Assembly (NCBI GenBank): GCA_040880005.1
Contig: JBBDJG010000030.1
Coordinates: 1-15,812 of the forward strand
Direction of reading: 5' to 3'
DNA from: JBBDJG01 sp040880005
GTDB lineage: Bacteria > Actinomycetota > Thermoleophilia > Solirubrobacterales > JBBDJG01
Length of the DNA: 15,812 bases
Under the pieces are notes generated by a model. It saw nothing but the letters and a program-made list of their open reading frames with translations, had not been told where the DNA came from and ran no database searches. This document shows positions 8,301 through 14,453 of this stretch, piece after piece (the stretch's first letter is position 1; every line of letters starts with the position of its first letter). The position numbers and the translations under genes were made by a program.

Positions 8301-9000
8301 ACAGCCGCGCTCGGTGATCACCTCGCCGGAGTGGTCGGGCATCGACGCGCACGGACGCCGCTACGCGGCCTTCACGATCAACACCGAGTGTCTCAAGCCG
8401 TGGCACACGCTCAGCGGGCGCATGCATCTGTATCTCGACCATGAATGGATGCTCGAGTACGGCGACGCGCTGCCGGCGTTCCGCCCGCCGTTGCACTACG
8501 ACCGGCTGCTCACAGACCCGAGCGTCGGGGAAGAGGGTCGCGCCGAGGTCACGCTGCGCTACTTGACGCCGCATTCGAAGTGGTCGATCCACTCCGAGTT
8601 CCAGGACAACCTCTACATGCTGACTCTTCTGCGGGGCGGCTCCGGACTGTGGATGAGCCCTCAGGACGCCGAGGCGCTCGACGTGCGCGACAACGACTGG
8701 ATCGAGGCCTACAACCAAAACGGGATCGTCTCGACTCGCGCCGTGGTGACGCATCGCGTGCCGAAGGGCGTCTGCCTGCTCTACCACTCCAAGGATCGCC
8801 ATCTCAACACGCCGCGCACCGAGCTGAAGGGCAATCGCGGCGGCACCGAGAACGCGACCACGGCGATCACGATGAAGCCGACCCACATGATCGGTGGCTA
8901 TGCGCAGCTTTCCTACGGCTTCAACTACTACGGCCCGACGGGGTCCAACCGCGACACGCTGGTCGTGGTTCGCAAGCGGCAGAAGAAGGTTGAGTTTTAG
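5335..9000 (+). CDS. narG: Respiratory nitrate reductase, molybdenum catalytic subunit alpha
   Basis: This 1221-residue bis-MGD molybdoenzyme subunit reduces nitrate to nitrite. The N-terminal [4Fe-4S] (FS0) ligands are His53, Cys57, Cys61 and Cys96 in the H-x3-C-x3-C-x34-C spacing of NarG. Asp226 in YADLPPASPQT matches the molybdenum-ligating Asp222 (mature numbering) of E. coli NarG. Other long conserved blocks are DVPESADWWN, RTPDAHF, GTDAALAMSMGHV, GGGWAHYVGQEK, SSAKGHEF, TWYEKYDL and, at the end, THMIGGYAQLSYGFNYYGPTGSNRD. The ATG at 5335 overlaps the narK stop and gives the expected N-terminus. The frame is open upstream to 5035, but that part lies inside narK. There is no twin-arginine signal, so the active site should face the cytoplasm. 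Homology runs end to end with no truncation or frameshift. Cofactor genes are not in the window. Confidence 0.98.
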   Translation: MSRQHSPILEAHEFFRRGPANEEGWSMLIGRGRGWESAYRDRWSHDKVVRSTHGVNCTGSCSWNVYVKEGIITWETQAVDYPETAPDMPNHEPRGCPRGASFSWYTYSPIRLKYPYVRGSLLEMYRELRAELGDPVDAWQAIVEDPERSRTYKSQRGKGGFVRASWDEAAELVAAANVYTIKQYGPDRIYGFTPLPAMSPVSFASGSRFISLIGGSLLSFYDWYADLPPASPQTFGDQTDVPESADWWNASYLMLWGSNLPMTRTPDAHFMTEARYRGQKVVVVSPDYSDHAKFADDWLPASPGTDAALAMSMGHVILKEFYVDRQVPAFTDYVRSFTDLPMLVTLGKRGDAYQADRFLTASDLGDESENADWKTVVFDEATGKPAVPNGSVGHRYGEQGEGKWNLELNGIEPALSLLGHHNEAVAVDLARFDIGETEGGTTMRRGVPVIEIGGRLVTTVFDLMLANYGVARDGLPGDWPSDYEDASVPYTPAWQEPITGVDARVAIKVAREFARNAEQSGGRSMICMGAGTNHWFNSDQTYRSFIAMLLLCGCVGRNGGGWAHYVGQEKIRTFSGWAMTAFGLDWSRPPRQAQGTTAYYAASDQWRYERVPPSEHASPLGKGLFEGKHTIDCYAKAARMGWMPSYPSFDLNSLELADEAAREGLDPKDYVVRELREGRLKFAVEDPDAPENFPRVFFVWRSNLMGSSAKGHEFFLRHFLGATGDSAMAEETPPELRPRDVAWRDEAPKGKLDLLVNLDFRMTSTGMHSDVVLPAATWYEKYDLSMTDMHPFVHAFNQAIPPPWEARSDWDIFGTISGVFADLAKDHLGARTDVVATPILHDSPGEIAQPHGKVRDWKLGECEPVPGKTMPNLAVVERDYGAVAEKWAALGPLAEKLGSATKGASWKPVEEVEWLGEKNGIVRGGVADGRPLLERPEHVAEAVLALSGTTNGHIAIEGFRSLEKRTGLPLADLAASRADEHITFHDTQVQPRSVITSPEWSGIDAHGRRYAAFTINTECLKPWHTLSGRMHLYLDHEWMLEYGDALPAFRPPLHYDRLLTDPSVGEEGRAEVTLRYLTPHSKWSIHSEFQDNLYMLTLLRGGSGLWMSPQDAEALDVRDNDWIEAYNQNGIVSTRAVVTHRVPKGVCLLYHSKDRHLNTPRTELKGNRGGTENATTAITMKPTHMIGGYAQLSYGFNYYGPTGSNRDTLVVVRKRQKKVEF

Positions 9001-9068
9001 TGGCCCCCCCGGCAAATTCCACTACCGATTCGGCGGCTGCAAACCTTCGGCGGCCGTTGTCCTCGGTC

Positions 9069-9094
9069 GGCCCAATAGCACCCACTATTGGGCC
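9069..9094 (+). promoter_or_regulatory. Perfect hairpin in the narG-narH spacer
   Basis: GGCCCAATAG (9069-9078) pairs with CTATTGGGCC (9085-9094) around a six-base CACCCA loop. It lies in a 163-bp non-coding gap (9001-9163) inside an otherwise tightly packed operon. No T tract follows, so it is not a standard intrinsic terminator. An mRNA processing or stability element, or an operator dyad, is possible. The same gap has a direct repeat, TTCGGCGGC, at 9029-9037 and 9046-9054. Confidence 0.6.
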
Positions 9095-9163
9095 TCCCTG
9101 CGTCCGCGGCCACCTCGGTTTTCGCGCGCCGAATCGGCACCGGACTCACCGGGGGAGCCACTG

Positions 9164-10702
9164 ATGCTGGTTCGCGCGCAGATGGCGATGGTGATGAACC
9201 TCGACAAGTGCATCGGCTGTCACACCTGCTCGGTGACCTGCAAGCAGGTCTGGACCAATCGGCCCGGCACCGAGTACGTCTGGTTCAACAACGTCGAGAC
9301 CAATCCGGGGCTCGGCTATCCGAAGCGCTGGGAAGACCAGGAACAGTGGAAGGGCGGCTGGGAGCTGGACCGGCGCGGCAGGCTGCGACTCAAAGGGGGC
9401 GGTCGCATGAAGAAGCTGCTGAGCATCTTCTCCAACCCGGACCTGCCCCAGATCGACGACTACTACGAGCCCTGGACCTACGACTACGAAACGCTGATCA
9501 ACGCGCCGCTGTCGGAGATCGAGCCGGTCGCGCTACCGCACTCGCAGCTCACCGGCAAGCCGATGGAGGTGAAGTGGGGGCCGAACTGGGACGAGGGCCT
9601 GGCCGGCGCCCCCGAGACCGCTCCCAACGACCCCAACATGGCCGGGCTTCAGGAGCAGGTGAAGATGGTTTACGAGCAGGCGTTCATGTTCTTCCTGCCG
9701 CGCATCTGCGAGCACTGCCTGAATCCCTCGTGCGTCGCCTCCTGTCCGTCGGGCGCGATGTACAAGCGCGAGGAGGACGGCATCGTGCTGATCGACCAGG
9801 AACGCTGCCGCGGCTGGCGCTTCTGCGTGAGCGGCTGTCCCTACAAGAAGGTCTATTTCAACCACAACACGGGCAAGGCCGAGAAGTGCACGTTGTGCTA
9901 CCCGCGCATCGAGGCCGGTCAGCCGACGATCTGCTCGGAGACCTGCGTCGGGCGCATCCGCTACCTCGGTCTCGTGCTCTACGACGCCGATCGCGTCGAG
10001 GAGGCGGCGTCGGTGTCCAACGATCACGACTTGCTCGACTCGCAGATGGGCGTGTTCCTCGACCCCAGCGACTCCGAGGTGCAGGAGCAGGCACGCCGCG
10101 ACGGCATCCCCGAGGACTGGCTCGAAGGAGCGCGTCGCTCGCCCGTCTATGACCTGGCGGTCCGCTTCCGCGTCGCGCTGCCGCTGCACCCCGAGTACCG
10201 CACGCTGCCGATGGTCTGGTATGTGCCGCCGCTGTCGCCGATCGTCGGGACCCTCGAAGCAGATGGTTACGAGGCAAATCCCGACGACGTCTTCGGCGCG
10301 GTCGACAACATGCGGATCCCGATCGAATACCTCGCCAACCTGCTCGCGGCCGGCGACAGCGAGGCGATCCGGAAGGTTCTGCACAAGCTGGCGGCGATGC
10401 GGGCTTTCATGCGCAAGCGTGAGGTGCTGAACCAGCGCGACGATTCGCTTCCCGCGTCGGTAGGGATGGAGGCACAAGACCTCGAGCGTATGTACCGGCT
10501 GCTGGCGATCGCCGACTACAACGACCGCTACGTGATCCCGCAGGCGCACACCGAGACGGCGAACAAGATGATGGAGACACAGGGCTCGTGCGGGCTCGAC
10601 TTCGAGGGCGGGCCGGGCAACTGTGGCGCGATCGAAGAGCGCCCGCAGACCTCGTCCCCGGTGATCCAGATCACACGCAGCGGAGCGAAGCTCGATGCCT
10701 AG
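9164..10702 (+). CDS. narH: Respiratory nitrate reductase, iron-sulfur subunit beta
   Basis: This 512-residue cytoplasmic electron-transfer subunit carries electrons from NarI haem to NarG. Four cysteine groups are visible: Cys16/19/22/26 (CIGCHTCSVTC), Cys182/185/190/194 (CEHCLNPSCVASC), Cys215/221/225 with Trp218 (CRGWRFCVSGC), and Cys242/245/257/261. Trp in place of a cysteine in the third group is the hallmark of the [3Fe-4S] cluster in NarH, so three [4Fe-4S] and one [3Fe-4S] are expected. Other conserved blocks are WFNNVET, IDDYYEPW, KREEDGIVLIDQ, VGRIRYLG and ALPLHPEYRTLPMVWYVPPLSP. The ATG at 9164 has a GGGGGAG site upstream and gives the standard MLVRAQMAMVMNLDKC start. The frame is open further upstream but without family sequence. 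The length equals that of E. coli NarH, and the end overlaps the narJ start by eight bases. Confidence 0.98.
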   Translation: MLVRAQMAMVMNLDKCIGCHTCSVTCKQVWTNRPGTEYVWFNNVETNPGLGYPKRWEDQEQWKGGWELDRRGRLRLKGGGRMKKLLSIFSNPDLPQIDDYYEPWTYDYETLINAPLSEIEPVALPHSQLTGKPMEVKWGPNWDEGLAGAPETAPNDPNMAGLQEQVKMVYEQAFMFFLPRICEHCLNPSCVASCPSGAMYKREEDGIVLIDQERCRGWRFCVSGCPYKKVYFNHNTGKAEKCTLCYPRIEAGQPTICSETCVGRIRYLGLVLYDADRVEEAASVSNDHDLLDSQMGVFLDPSDSEVQEQARRDGIPEDWLEGARRSPVYDLAVRFRVALPLHPEYRTLPMVWYVPPLSPIVGTLEADGYEANPDDVFGAVDNMRIPIEYLANLLAAGDSEAIRKVLHKLAAMRAFMRKREVLNQRDDSLPASVGMEAQDLERMYRLLAIADYNDRYVIPQAHTETANKMMETQGSCGLDFEGGPGNCGAIEERPQTSSPVIQITRSGAKLDA

Positions 10703-11312
10703 CGGCTGGATGATCGGCTCCGTGCTGTTGCGCTATCCGGATCGGGACCTGGTTGCCGCGCGCTCGGAGATCGCCGCCGCCATTTCCGAGCTGGACAGCC
10801 CGCCGCAGCGGGACGCGCTCGAGGCGTTCATCGCCGGCTGGACGGCGATGACGGTCGGTGAGATGGCGGAGGCATACGTTGCGACGTTCGACCTGCGAAA
10901 GCGCGCCAGCCTCTACCTGACCTACTACACCCACGGTGACACGCGCAAGCGCGGCATGGCCCTGCTGCGCCTGAAGAAGCTCTACCGCGCGGCTGGCTTC
11001 CCCTGGGACAACCCGGAGCTGCCCGACTACCTTCCGGCGATGCTCGAGTTCGCCGCGATTGCACCCGAGGGGTACGGGGCACAGGTGCTGGGCGAGCATC
11101 GCGCCGAGCTGGAGACGTTGCGGCTCGCGTTGCACGATGCCGGCAGCCTCTACATGCACGTGCTCGATGCCGTCGCGGCGCTGCTCGGCGACATCGACGA
11201 GCCGCAGCGGGCGAAGGTGAGCGAGCTGATACGCAACGGGCCCCCGCAGGAGCAGGTCGGCCTCGAGCCGTTCGCGCCGCCAGAGGTGATGCCGATCGGA
11301 GCGCATCCGTGA
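10695..11312 (+). CDS. narJ: Nitrate reductase assembly chaperone delta (NarJ)
   Basis: This 205-residue TorD/NarJ-type chaperone helps insert the molybdenum cofactor and holds apo-NarGH until it docks on NarI; it is not part of the final enzyme. The family signature is clear at residues 65-87: FDLRKRASLYLTYYTHGDTR followed by KRG. The protein is mainly helical, with no signal peptide, membrane segment or cysteine cluster. The C-terminus is proline-rich (GPPQEQVGLEPFAPPEVMP), as in many NarJ proteins. The ATG at 10695 lies eight bases inside narH, with GGAG about nine bases upstream. The stop overlaps the GTG of narI (GTGA), so narH, narJ and narI look translationally coupled. Confidence 0.95.
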   Translation: MPSGWMIGSVLLRYPDRDLVAARSEIAAAISELDSPPQRDALEAFIAGWTAMTVGEMAEAYVATFDLRKRASLYLTYYTHGDTRKRGMALLRLKKLYRAAGFPWDNPELPDYLPAMLEFAAIAPEGYGAQVLGEHRAELETLRLALHDAGSLYMHVLDAVAALLGDIDEPQRAKVSELIRNGPPQEQVGLEPFAPPEVMPIGAHP

Positions 11313-11995
11313 GCCGCACGGACGCACTGCTGTTCGTAATCCTGCCTTACGTGTCCGTGAGCGTATTCGTGGTCGGCCACTACTGGCGCTACAAGACCGA
11401 TCAGTTCAACTGGACCAGCCACTCGACCCAGATCTTCGAGAGCAAGATCATGAGCTGGGCGGGCCCGGCGTTTCACTATGGCGCGCTCGCAGCGATCGGC
11501 GGGCACGTCGTCGGAATGCTGATCCCCGAGTCGCTCACCCACTCGCTCGGGATCCAGGAGAGCGCCTATCGCTGGTTCTCGGCGATCGTCGGCACCCTCG
11601 CGGCGGTCGTGGTCGTGGCTGGCTTCGTCGGTTTGCTGTTTCGCCGCTCCAGTAACGACCGTGTGCGCCAAACCACATCGCGAATCGACATTGCAACCTA
11701 TGCGCTGATCGCGATCCTGATCGTGACCGGCTGCATGGAGACGATCGGCCACAACCTGCTCGGCGACGGCTACAACTACAGGGAGTCGGTCGCACCATGG
11801 TTCCGAAGTCTGTTCACGTTCGACCCGGACGTCGATGCGATCGCGGCCGCGCCGTTCCTGTTCAAGTTCCACGCCACGCTCGCCTGGGGTCTCTACATAC
11901 TGTGGCCTTTCAGCCGCCTCGTGCACGCCTGGAGCATTCCGTTGCAGTACCTGGGGAGGCCGTACATCCTCTACAGGCGACGCTTTCCAGCGTGA
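11309..11995 (+). CDS. narI: Respiratory nitrate reductase, cytochrome b subunit gamma
   Basis: This 228-residue dihaem membrane subunit oxidises quinol and passes electrons to NarH. Five hydrophobic segments are visible, at roughly 5-24, 52-73, 90-111, 128-148 and 185-207. The four haem-ligating histidines are His56 and His66 (AFHYGALAAIGGH) and His188 and His206 (KFHATLAWGLYILWPFSRLVH). These fall within one residue of the E. coli positions (56, 66, 187, 205). The C-terminal PLQYLGRPYILYRRR fits the cytoplasmic tail that meets NarH. The start is GTG at 11309, overlapping the narJ stop. It is the last gene of the coupled nar set. There is no convincing terminator in the 135 bp to the next gene, so read-through is possible. 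Confidence 0.97.
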   Translation: MSRTDALLFVILPYVSVSVFVVGHYWRYKTDQFNWTSHSTQIFESKIMSWAGPAFHYGALAAIGGHVVGMLIPESLTHSLGIQESAYRWFSAIVGTLAAVVVVAGFVGLLFRRSSNDRVRQTTSRIDIATYALIAILIVTGCMETIGHNLLGDGYNYRESVAPWFRSLFTFDPDVDAIAAAPFLFKFHATLAWGLYILWPFSRLVHAWSIPLQYLGRPYILYRRRFPA

Positions 11996-12070
11996 GCGCG
12001 AAGCCGAACCGGACAATGGCGCTCGGCCGCGCGGTGCCCCGGACCTGCGCTTCGGTTGGCCGACTCGTCC

Positions 12071-12078
12071 TATATAAG
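12071..12078 (+). promoter_or_regulatory. Candidate -10 region upstream of the HdeD-like gene
   Basis: TATATAAG is the only A/T-rich stretch in the narI-hdeD gap and lies 52 bases before the ATG at 12131. TTGGCC at 12056-12061 is too close to serve as a normal -35, and no better one is seen. The promoter is tentative. Confidence 0.3.
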
Positions 12079-12130
12079 ACTCATCATCGGGGACCGGGGG
12101 TCGAATGCCAACGCGCCGAGAGGAGAGCCA

Positions 12131-12700
12131 ATGGAGACTTCAATGACGTCGGATGAGAGAGCGGCCATAAAGGGGGTATCGAGCTTGTGGTGGCTGTGGC
12201 TGGTGCTCGGCATCGCCTGGGCGGCCGCGGGGCTCGTGATCCTGCAGTTCGACCAGGCCTCCGTCACCACCGTCGGGCTGATCGTCGGCATCATGTTCCT
12301 GGTGGCCGGCATCCAGCAGCTCGCTCTGTCGTCGTTCGCGGAGAGGCTGAAATGGCTCTACGTGGTCTTTGGCGTGCTGTTCCTGATCTGTGGAGTCGTA
12401 TCGCTGGCCAATCCCGAAGACACGTTTGCGGCGGTGGCCGACGTGCTCGGCTTCCTGTTCCTGGTCGTAGGCGTCTTTTGGCTGATCGGTGCATTCGCGA
12501 CCCGTGACGTCAACGAGCTGTGGTGGCTGGGCTTGATCTCGGGGATCTTGATGATCATCCTTGCCTTCTGGACCGGCGGGCAATTCTTCACCGAAAAGGC
12601 CTACGTACTGCTGGTTTTCGCGGGAATCTGGGCACTGATGACCGGTATCACGGACATCGTCAGGGCGTTCCAGATACGCAAGCTCGGCAAGATGGTCTGA
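12131..12700 (+). CDS. HdeD/DUF308 family six-helix membrane protein
   Basis: This 189-residue inner-membrane protein has six hydrophobic helices at about 20-39, 45-67, 73-93, 98-124, 129-149 and 156-180. They form three repeated helix pairs, each with glycine-rich patterns (LVLGIAWAAAGLVIL, FGVLFLICGVVSLANP, LISGILMIILAFWTGG), as in HdeD-like DUF308 proteins. The ANPEDTF loop after helix 3 is typical of the family. E. coli HdeD is linked to acid resistance, but most homologues have no proven role, so I assign only the family. The ATG at 12131 has AGGAG five bases upstream. The frame is open upstream to 12056 without a better site. It sits between narI and the terminator that precedes rpmG, and any functional tie to nitrate respiration is speculative. 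Confidence 0.88.
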   Translation: METSMTSDERAAIKGVSSLWWLWLVLGIAWAAAGLVILQFDQASVTTVGLIVGIMFLVAGIQQLALSSFAERLKWLYVVFGVLFLICGVVSLANPEDTFAAVADVLGFLFLVVGVFWLIGAFATRDVNELWWLGLISGILMIILAFWTGGQFFTEKAYVLLVFAGIWALMTGITDIVRAFQIRKLGKMV

Positions 12701-12806
12701 GCCGGCTCGGCGGCGGGGCGGACGACGGCTGGAGGCCGGCCGTGCGCCCCGGCGCATCGCGGCAGGCTCGTTCCGGGGCCGGCCAAGCGCTATTGTTCTG
12801 CTCGGT

Positions 12807-12829
12807 CCGCGCGTGGCGCGGGTTTTTTT
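12807..12829 (+). terminator. Strong intrinsic terminator
   Basis: CCGCGC (12807-12812) pairs with GCGCGG (12816-12821) around a GTG loop and is followed by G and seven T (12823-12829). This is the best canonical terminator in the window. It lies about 107 bp after the HdeD-like gene and 43 bp before rpmG, so it most simply ends the upstream transcript. The 172-bp gap 12701-12872 also holds two GGCCGGCC palindromes (12734, 12777) and a small TGCGC/GCGCA hairpin. Confidence 0.8.
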
Positions 12830-12872
12830 CTGTAATGGGACCTAATCGGCTCCCCGCTTCGAGGCTCGAGGG

Positions 12873-13037
12873 ATGGCACGCTCAGACGTACGGATCGCGG
12901 TAACACTCGCTTGCGAGGACTGCAAGCGCCGCAACTACCAAACGAACAAGAACAAGCGCAACGATCCGGACAGGATCGAGATGCGCAAGTTCTGCCGCTG
13001 GTGCGGTCGCCACACCGCGCACAAGGAAACGCGTTAG
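12873..13037 (+). CDS. rpmG: 50S ribosomal protein L33, zinc-ribbon type
   Basis: This 54-residue basic protein of the large ribosomal subunit starts at the ATG at 12873, with GAGG eight bases upstream. The sequence MARSDVRIAVTLACEDCKRR then NYQTNKNK is typical of L33. Four cysteines in two CxxC pairs (Cys14/Cys17 and Cys41/Cys44) make it the zinc-binding (C+) form. The remainder (DPDRIEMRKFCRWCGRHTAH, then KETR) matches the family end. It begins the rpmG-secE-nusG-rplK-rplA cluster, a common bacterial arrangement. The secE start follows its stop after 11 bases, so the two are probably co-translated. TGTAAT at 12831-12836 could be its -10 element but has no recognisable -35. Confidence 0.95.
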   Translation: MARSDVRIAVTLACEDCKRRNYQTNKNKRNDPDRIEMRKFCRWCGRHTAHKETR

Positions 13038-13048
13038 CGGCCGGGCCG

Positions 13049-13732
13049 ATGGCGCGCACACGGCAAAAAGCCAAACAGCGCAAGGCCAAGCGGCTGGCCG
13101 AGCAGCAAAAGCAGGCGGAGCACCGAAAACTCAAGGAGGAGCACGCGGAGTCGCGCGAGCAACGTCTGGAGGAAATCGAGCAGGAGGGGGTCGGCCGCCA
13201 GGCCATGACCGGGTCCGGCGCGGCCGCGGACGTGGAGCTTGCCCAGGCGCAGATGGACGCCGAGCTACAGCAGGCTCGCAAGGATGCCGAGTCTGAAGTC
13301 CAAACAGAGGCCGCCGAGCCGCAGACCGAAGCGCCCGAGCCGCAGGTCGAGGAGTCGAAACGTGTTCAGCGGCGGCGCGAGAAGGCGGCCGAAAGGGCGC
13401 GTGAGGCCCAGCGGGCCGCGGGCAAGGACAAGCGCAAAGAGCGCGCGGAGCAGCCCGCCAAGAGCGAGAAGGAAAAAAAGGCCGAAAAAAAGGCCGACAA
13501 GAAGGCCGGCAAGCAGGCCGCAAAGCAGGCGCCGAGGCGCGCACCCCGTGAGCGCGGCCGCGTGCTTAACTTCTTCGTCCAAGTCTGGGCCGAGTTGAAG
13601 CGAGTCCAGTGGCCGACCCGTGACCAGGTGTTCCAGGCGGCCGGTGTGGTGATCGGCTTTTGCATCATCGCCGGTGCCTACCTGGCGTTGTGGGATCTGC
13701 TCTGGAACGACCTGGTCAAGCGCGCCTTCTAG
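13049..13732 (+). CDS. secE: Preprotein translocase subunit SecE with a long charged N-terminal extension
   Basis: This 227-residue protein carries the SecE domain only in its last 60 residues: GRVLNFFVQVWAELKRVQWP and onward. The conserved cytoplasmic amphipathic motif is at 182-193 and one membrane helix at about 195-217. SecE clamps SecY in the protein-export channel. Residues 1-168 are very hydrophilic, rich in Lys, Arg, Ala, Glu and Gln, and are predicted to be coiled coil or disordered (for example EKEKKAEKKADKKAGKQAAK at 141-160). Bacterial SecE is often 60-130 residues, so this extension is long, though lysine/alanine-rich extensions occur in some actinobacteria. The ATG at 13049 lacks a good ribosome binding site and probably relies on coupling to rpmG. 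A later in-frame start would be needed for a short SecE, and none is obviously better. Two A7 tracts lie in the extension. Confidence 0.9.
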   Translation: MARTRQKAKQRKAKRLAEQQKQAEHRKLKEEHAESREQRLEEIEQEGVGRQAMTGSGAAADVELAQAQMDAELQQARKDAESEVQTEAAEPQTEAPEPQVEESKRVQRRREKAAERAREAQRAAGKDKRKERAEQPAKSEKEKKAEKKADKKAGKQAAKQAPRRAPRERGRVLNFFVQVWAELKRVQWPTRDQVFQAAGVVIGFCIIAGAYLALWDLLWNDLVKRAF

Positions 13733-13781
13733 ATGATCAATTCCAAATTCCCCGCACCCACGGATGCCGTTGCGAACCATC

Positions 13782-13847
13782 GCTGGGCGTCGTCTTCGGG
13801 CTCGCTGATGCAACCAGCATCAGCTTCGCCCTGCATCCTCGCCCAGC
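13782..13847 (+). ncRNA. Nested hairpin element in the secE-nusG spacer
   Basis: Three stems nest within 66 bases. The outer stem is GCTGGGCG (13782-13789) with CGCCCAGC (13840-13847). The middle stem is GGGC (13798-13801) with GCCC (13828-13831). The inner stem is GCTGATGC (13804-13811) with GCATCAGC (13817-13824) around an AACCA loop. All three are perfect and separated by small internal loops. It occupies the 194-bp non-coding gap before nusG, which is otherwise unexplained. There is no T tract, so it is not a standard terminator. It could be a cis-regulatory leader or a processing site. I do not recognise it as a known family. Confidence 0.55.
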
Positions 13848-13855
13848 TCGATTCT

Positions 13856-13875
13856 CGCGTCCCCGCGGGCACGCG
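13856..13875 (+). promoter_or_regulatory. Second small hairpin upstream of nusG
   Basis: CGCGT (13856-13860) pairs with ACGCG (13871-13875), and the loop contains a CCCGCGGG palindrome. It lies eight bases after the nested element and 51 bases before the nusG start. In such GC-rich DNA a five-base stem may be chance. Confidence 0.3.
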
Positions 13876-13926
13876 GATTCGGAATCAATCATCGAGAACC
13901 CAACCCCCGACCTTTCCACGAGGATC

Positions 13927-14448
13927 ATGTTCCGCTGGTACGTAATCAACACCTACTCAGGCCATGAGAACAAGGTGAAGCACAACATCGAGCACCGCGT
14001 TTCGACTATGGCGCAGGAGTCGAACATCCGCCAAGTCGTGGTGCCGACCGAGCTGATCTCGGAGATGAAGAACGGCCAGAAGGTGCAGATCGAGAAGCGC
14101 ACGATGCCTGGTTACGTGCTGGTCAACATGGAGATGACCGATGACACCTGGACGCTGGTCAAGAACACGCCGGGCGTGACCGGTTTCGTCGGCTCGCGTG
14201 ACAAGCCGGTACCGCTGAGCAAGCCCGAGGTCGACCGCCTGATGCATCGCGAGACGGCGGAACGGCCGCGCACACGGGCCCAGTTCTCGATCGGCGAGTC
14301 GGTCAAGGTGATCTCCGGGCCACTGTCTGATTTCTCCGGCGAGATCGCCGAAATCAACGAAGACGCCGCAAAGCTGAAGGTGCTGGTGTCGATCTTCGGC
14401 CGCGAGACGCCGGTCGAAGTCGGTTACGAGCAAGTCAAGAAGATATGA
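13927..14448 (+). CDS. nusG: Transcription termination/antitermination factor NusG
   Basis: This 173-residue factor binds RNA polymerase and links it to Rho or to the ribosome. The NGN domain covers about 2-107 (RWYVINTYSGHENKVKHNIE, KRTMPGYVLVNMEM, NTPGVTGFVG). The KOW domain covers about 120-173 (IGESVKVISGPLSDFSGEIA, LVSIFGRETPVEVGYEQVKK). It lacks the long acidic N-terminal extension seen in many actinobacterial NusG proteins. The ATG at 13927 gives the standard start. GAGG lies only three bases upstream, so initiation may be weak or depend on leader structure. The frame is open further upstream, but that sequence (ENPTPDLSTRI) is not family-like. It is separated from secE by an unusually long structured spacer. 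Confidence 0.96.
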   Translation: MFRWYVINTYSGHENKVKHNIEHRVSTMAQESNIRQVVVPTELISEMKNGQKVQIEKRTMPGYVLVNMEMTDDTWTLVKNTPGVTGFVGSRDKPVPLSKPEVDRLMHRETAERPRTRAQFSIGESVKVISGPLSDFSGEIAEINEDAAKLKVLVSIFGRETPVEVGYEQVKKI

Positions 14449-14453
14449 ATGCG

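Noticed and set aside
6064..9015. 983-codon open frame antisense to narG and overlapping its end
   Set aside because: Long antisense frames are common opposite high-GC genes. The translation is rich in Arg, Val and Ala without domains, while narG on the other strand is conserved end to end.
8894..9163. Upstream extension of narH
   Set aside because: It overlaps the narG end and runs through the hairpin spacer. Family sequence begins at the ATG at 9164, which has a strong ribosome binding site.
12701..12872. Right-hand attachment-site copy of the tRNA-Thr 3' end
   Set aside because: No match to GTTCGAGTCCGACTCCGGGC or a long part of it is visible in this gap, and there is no integrase gene, so classical tRNA-targeted integration is unsupported.
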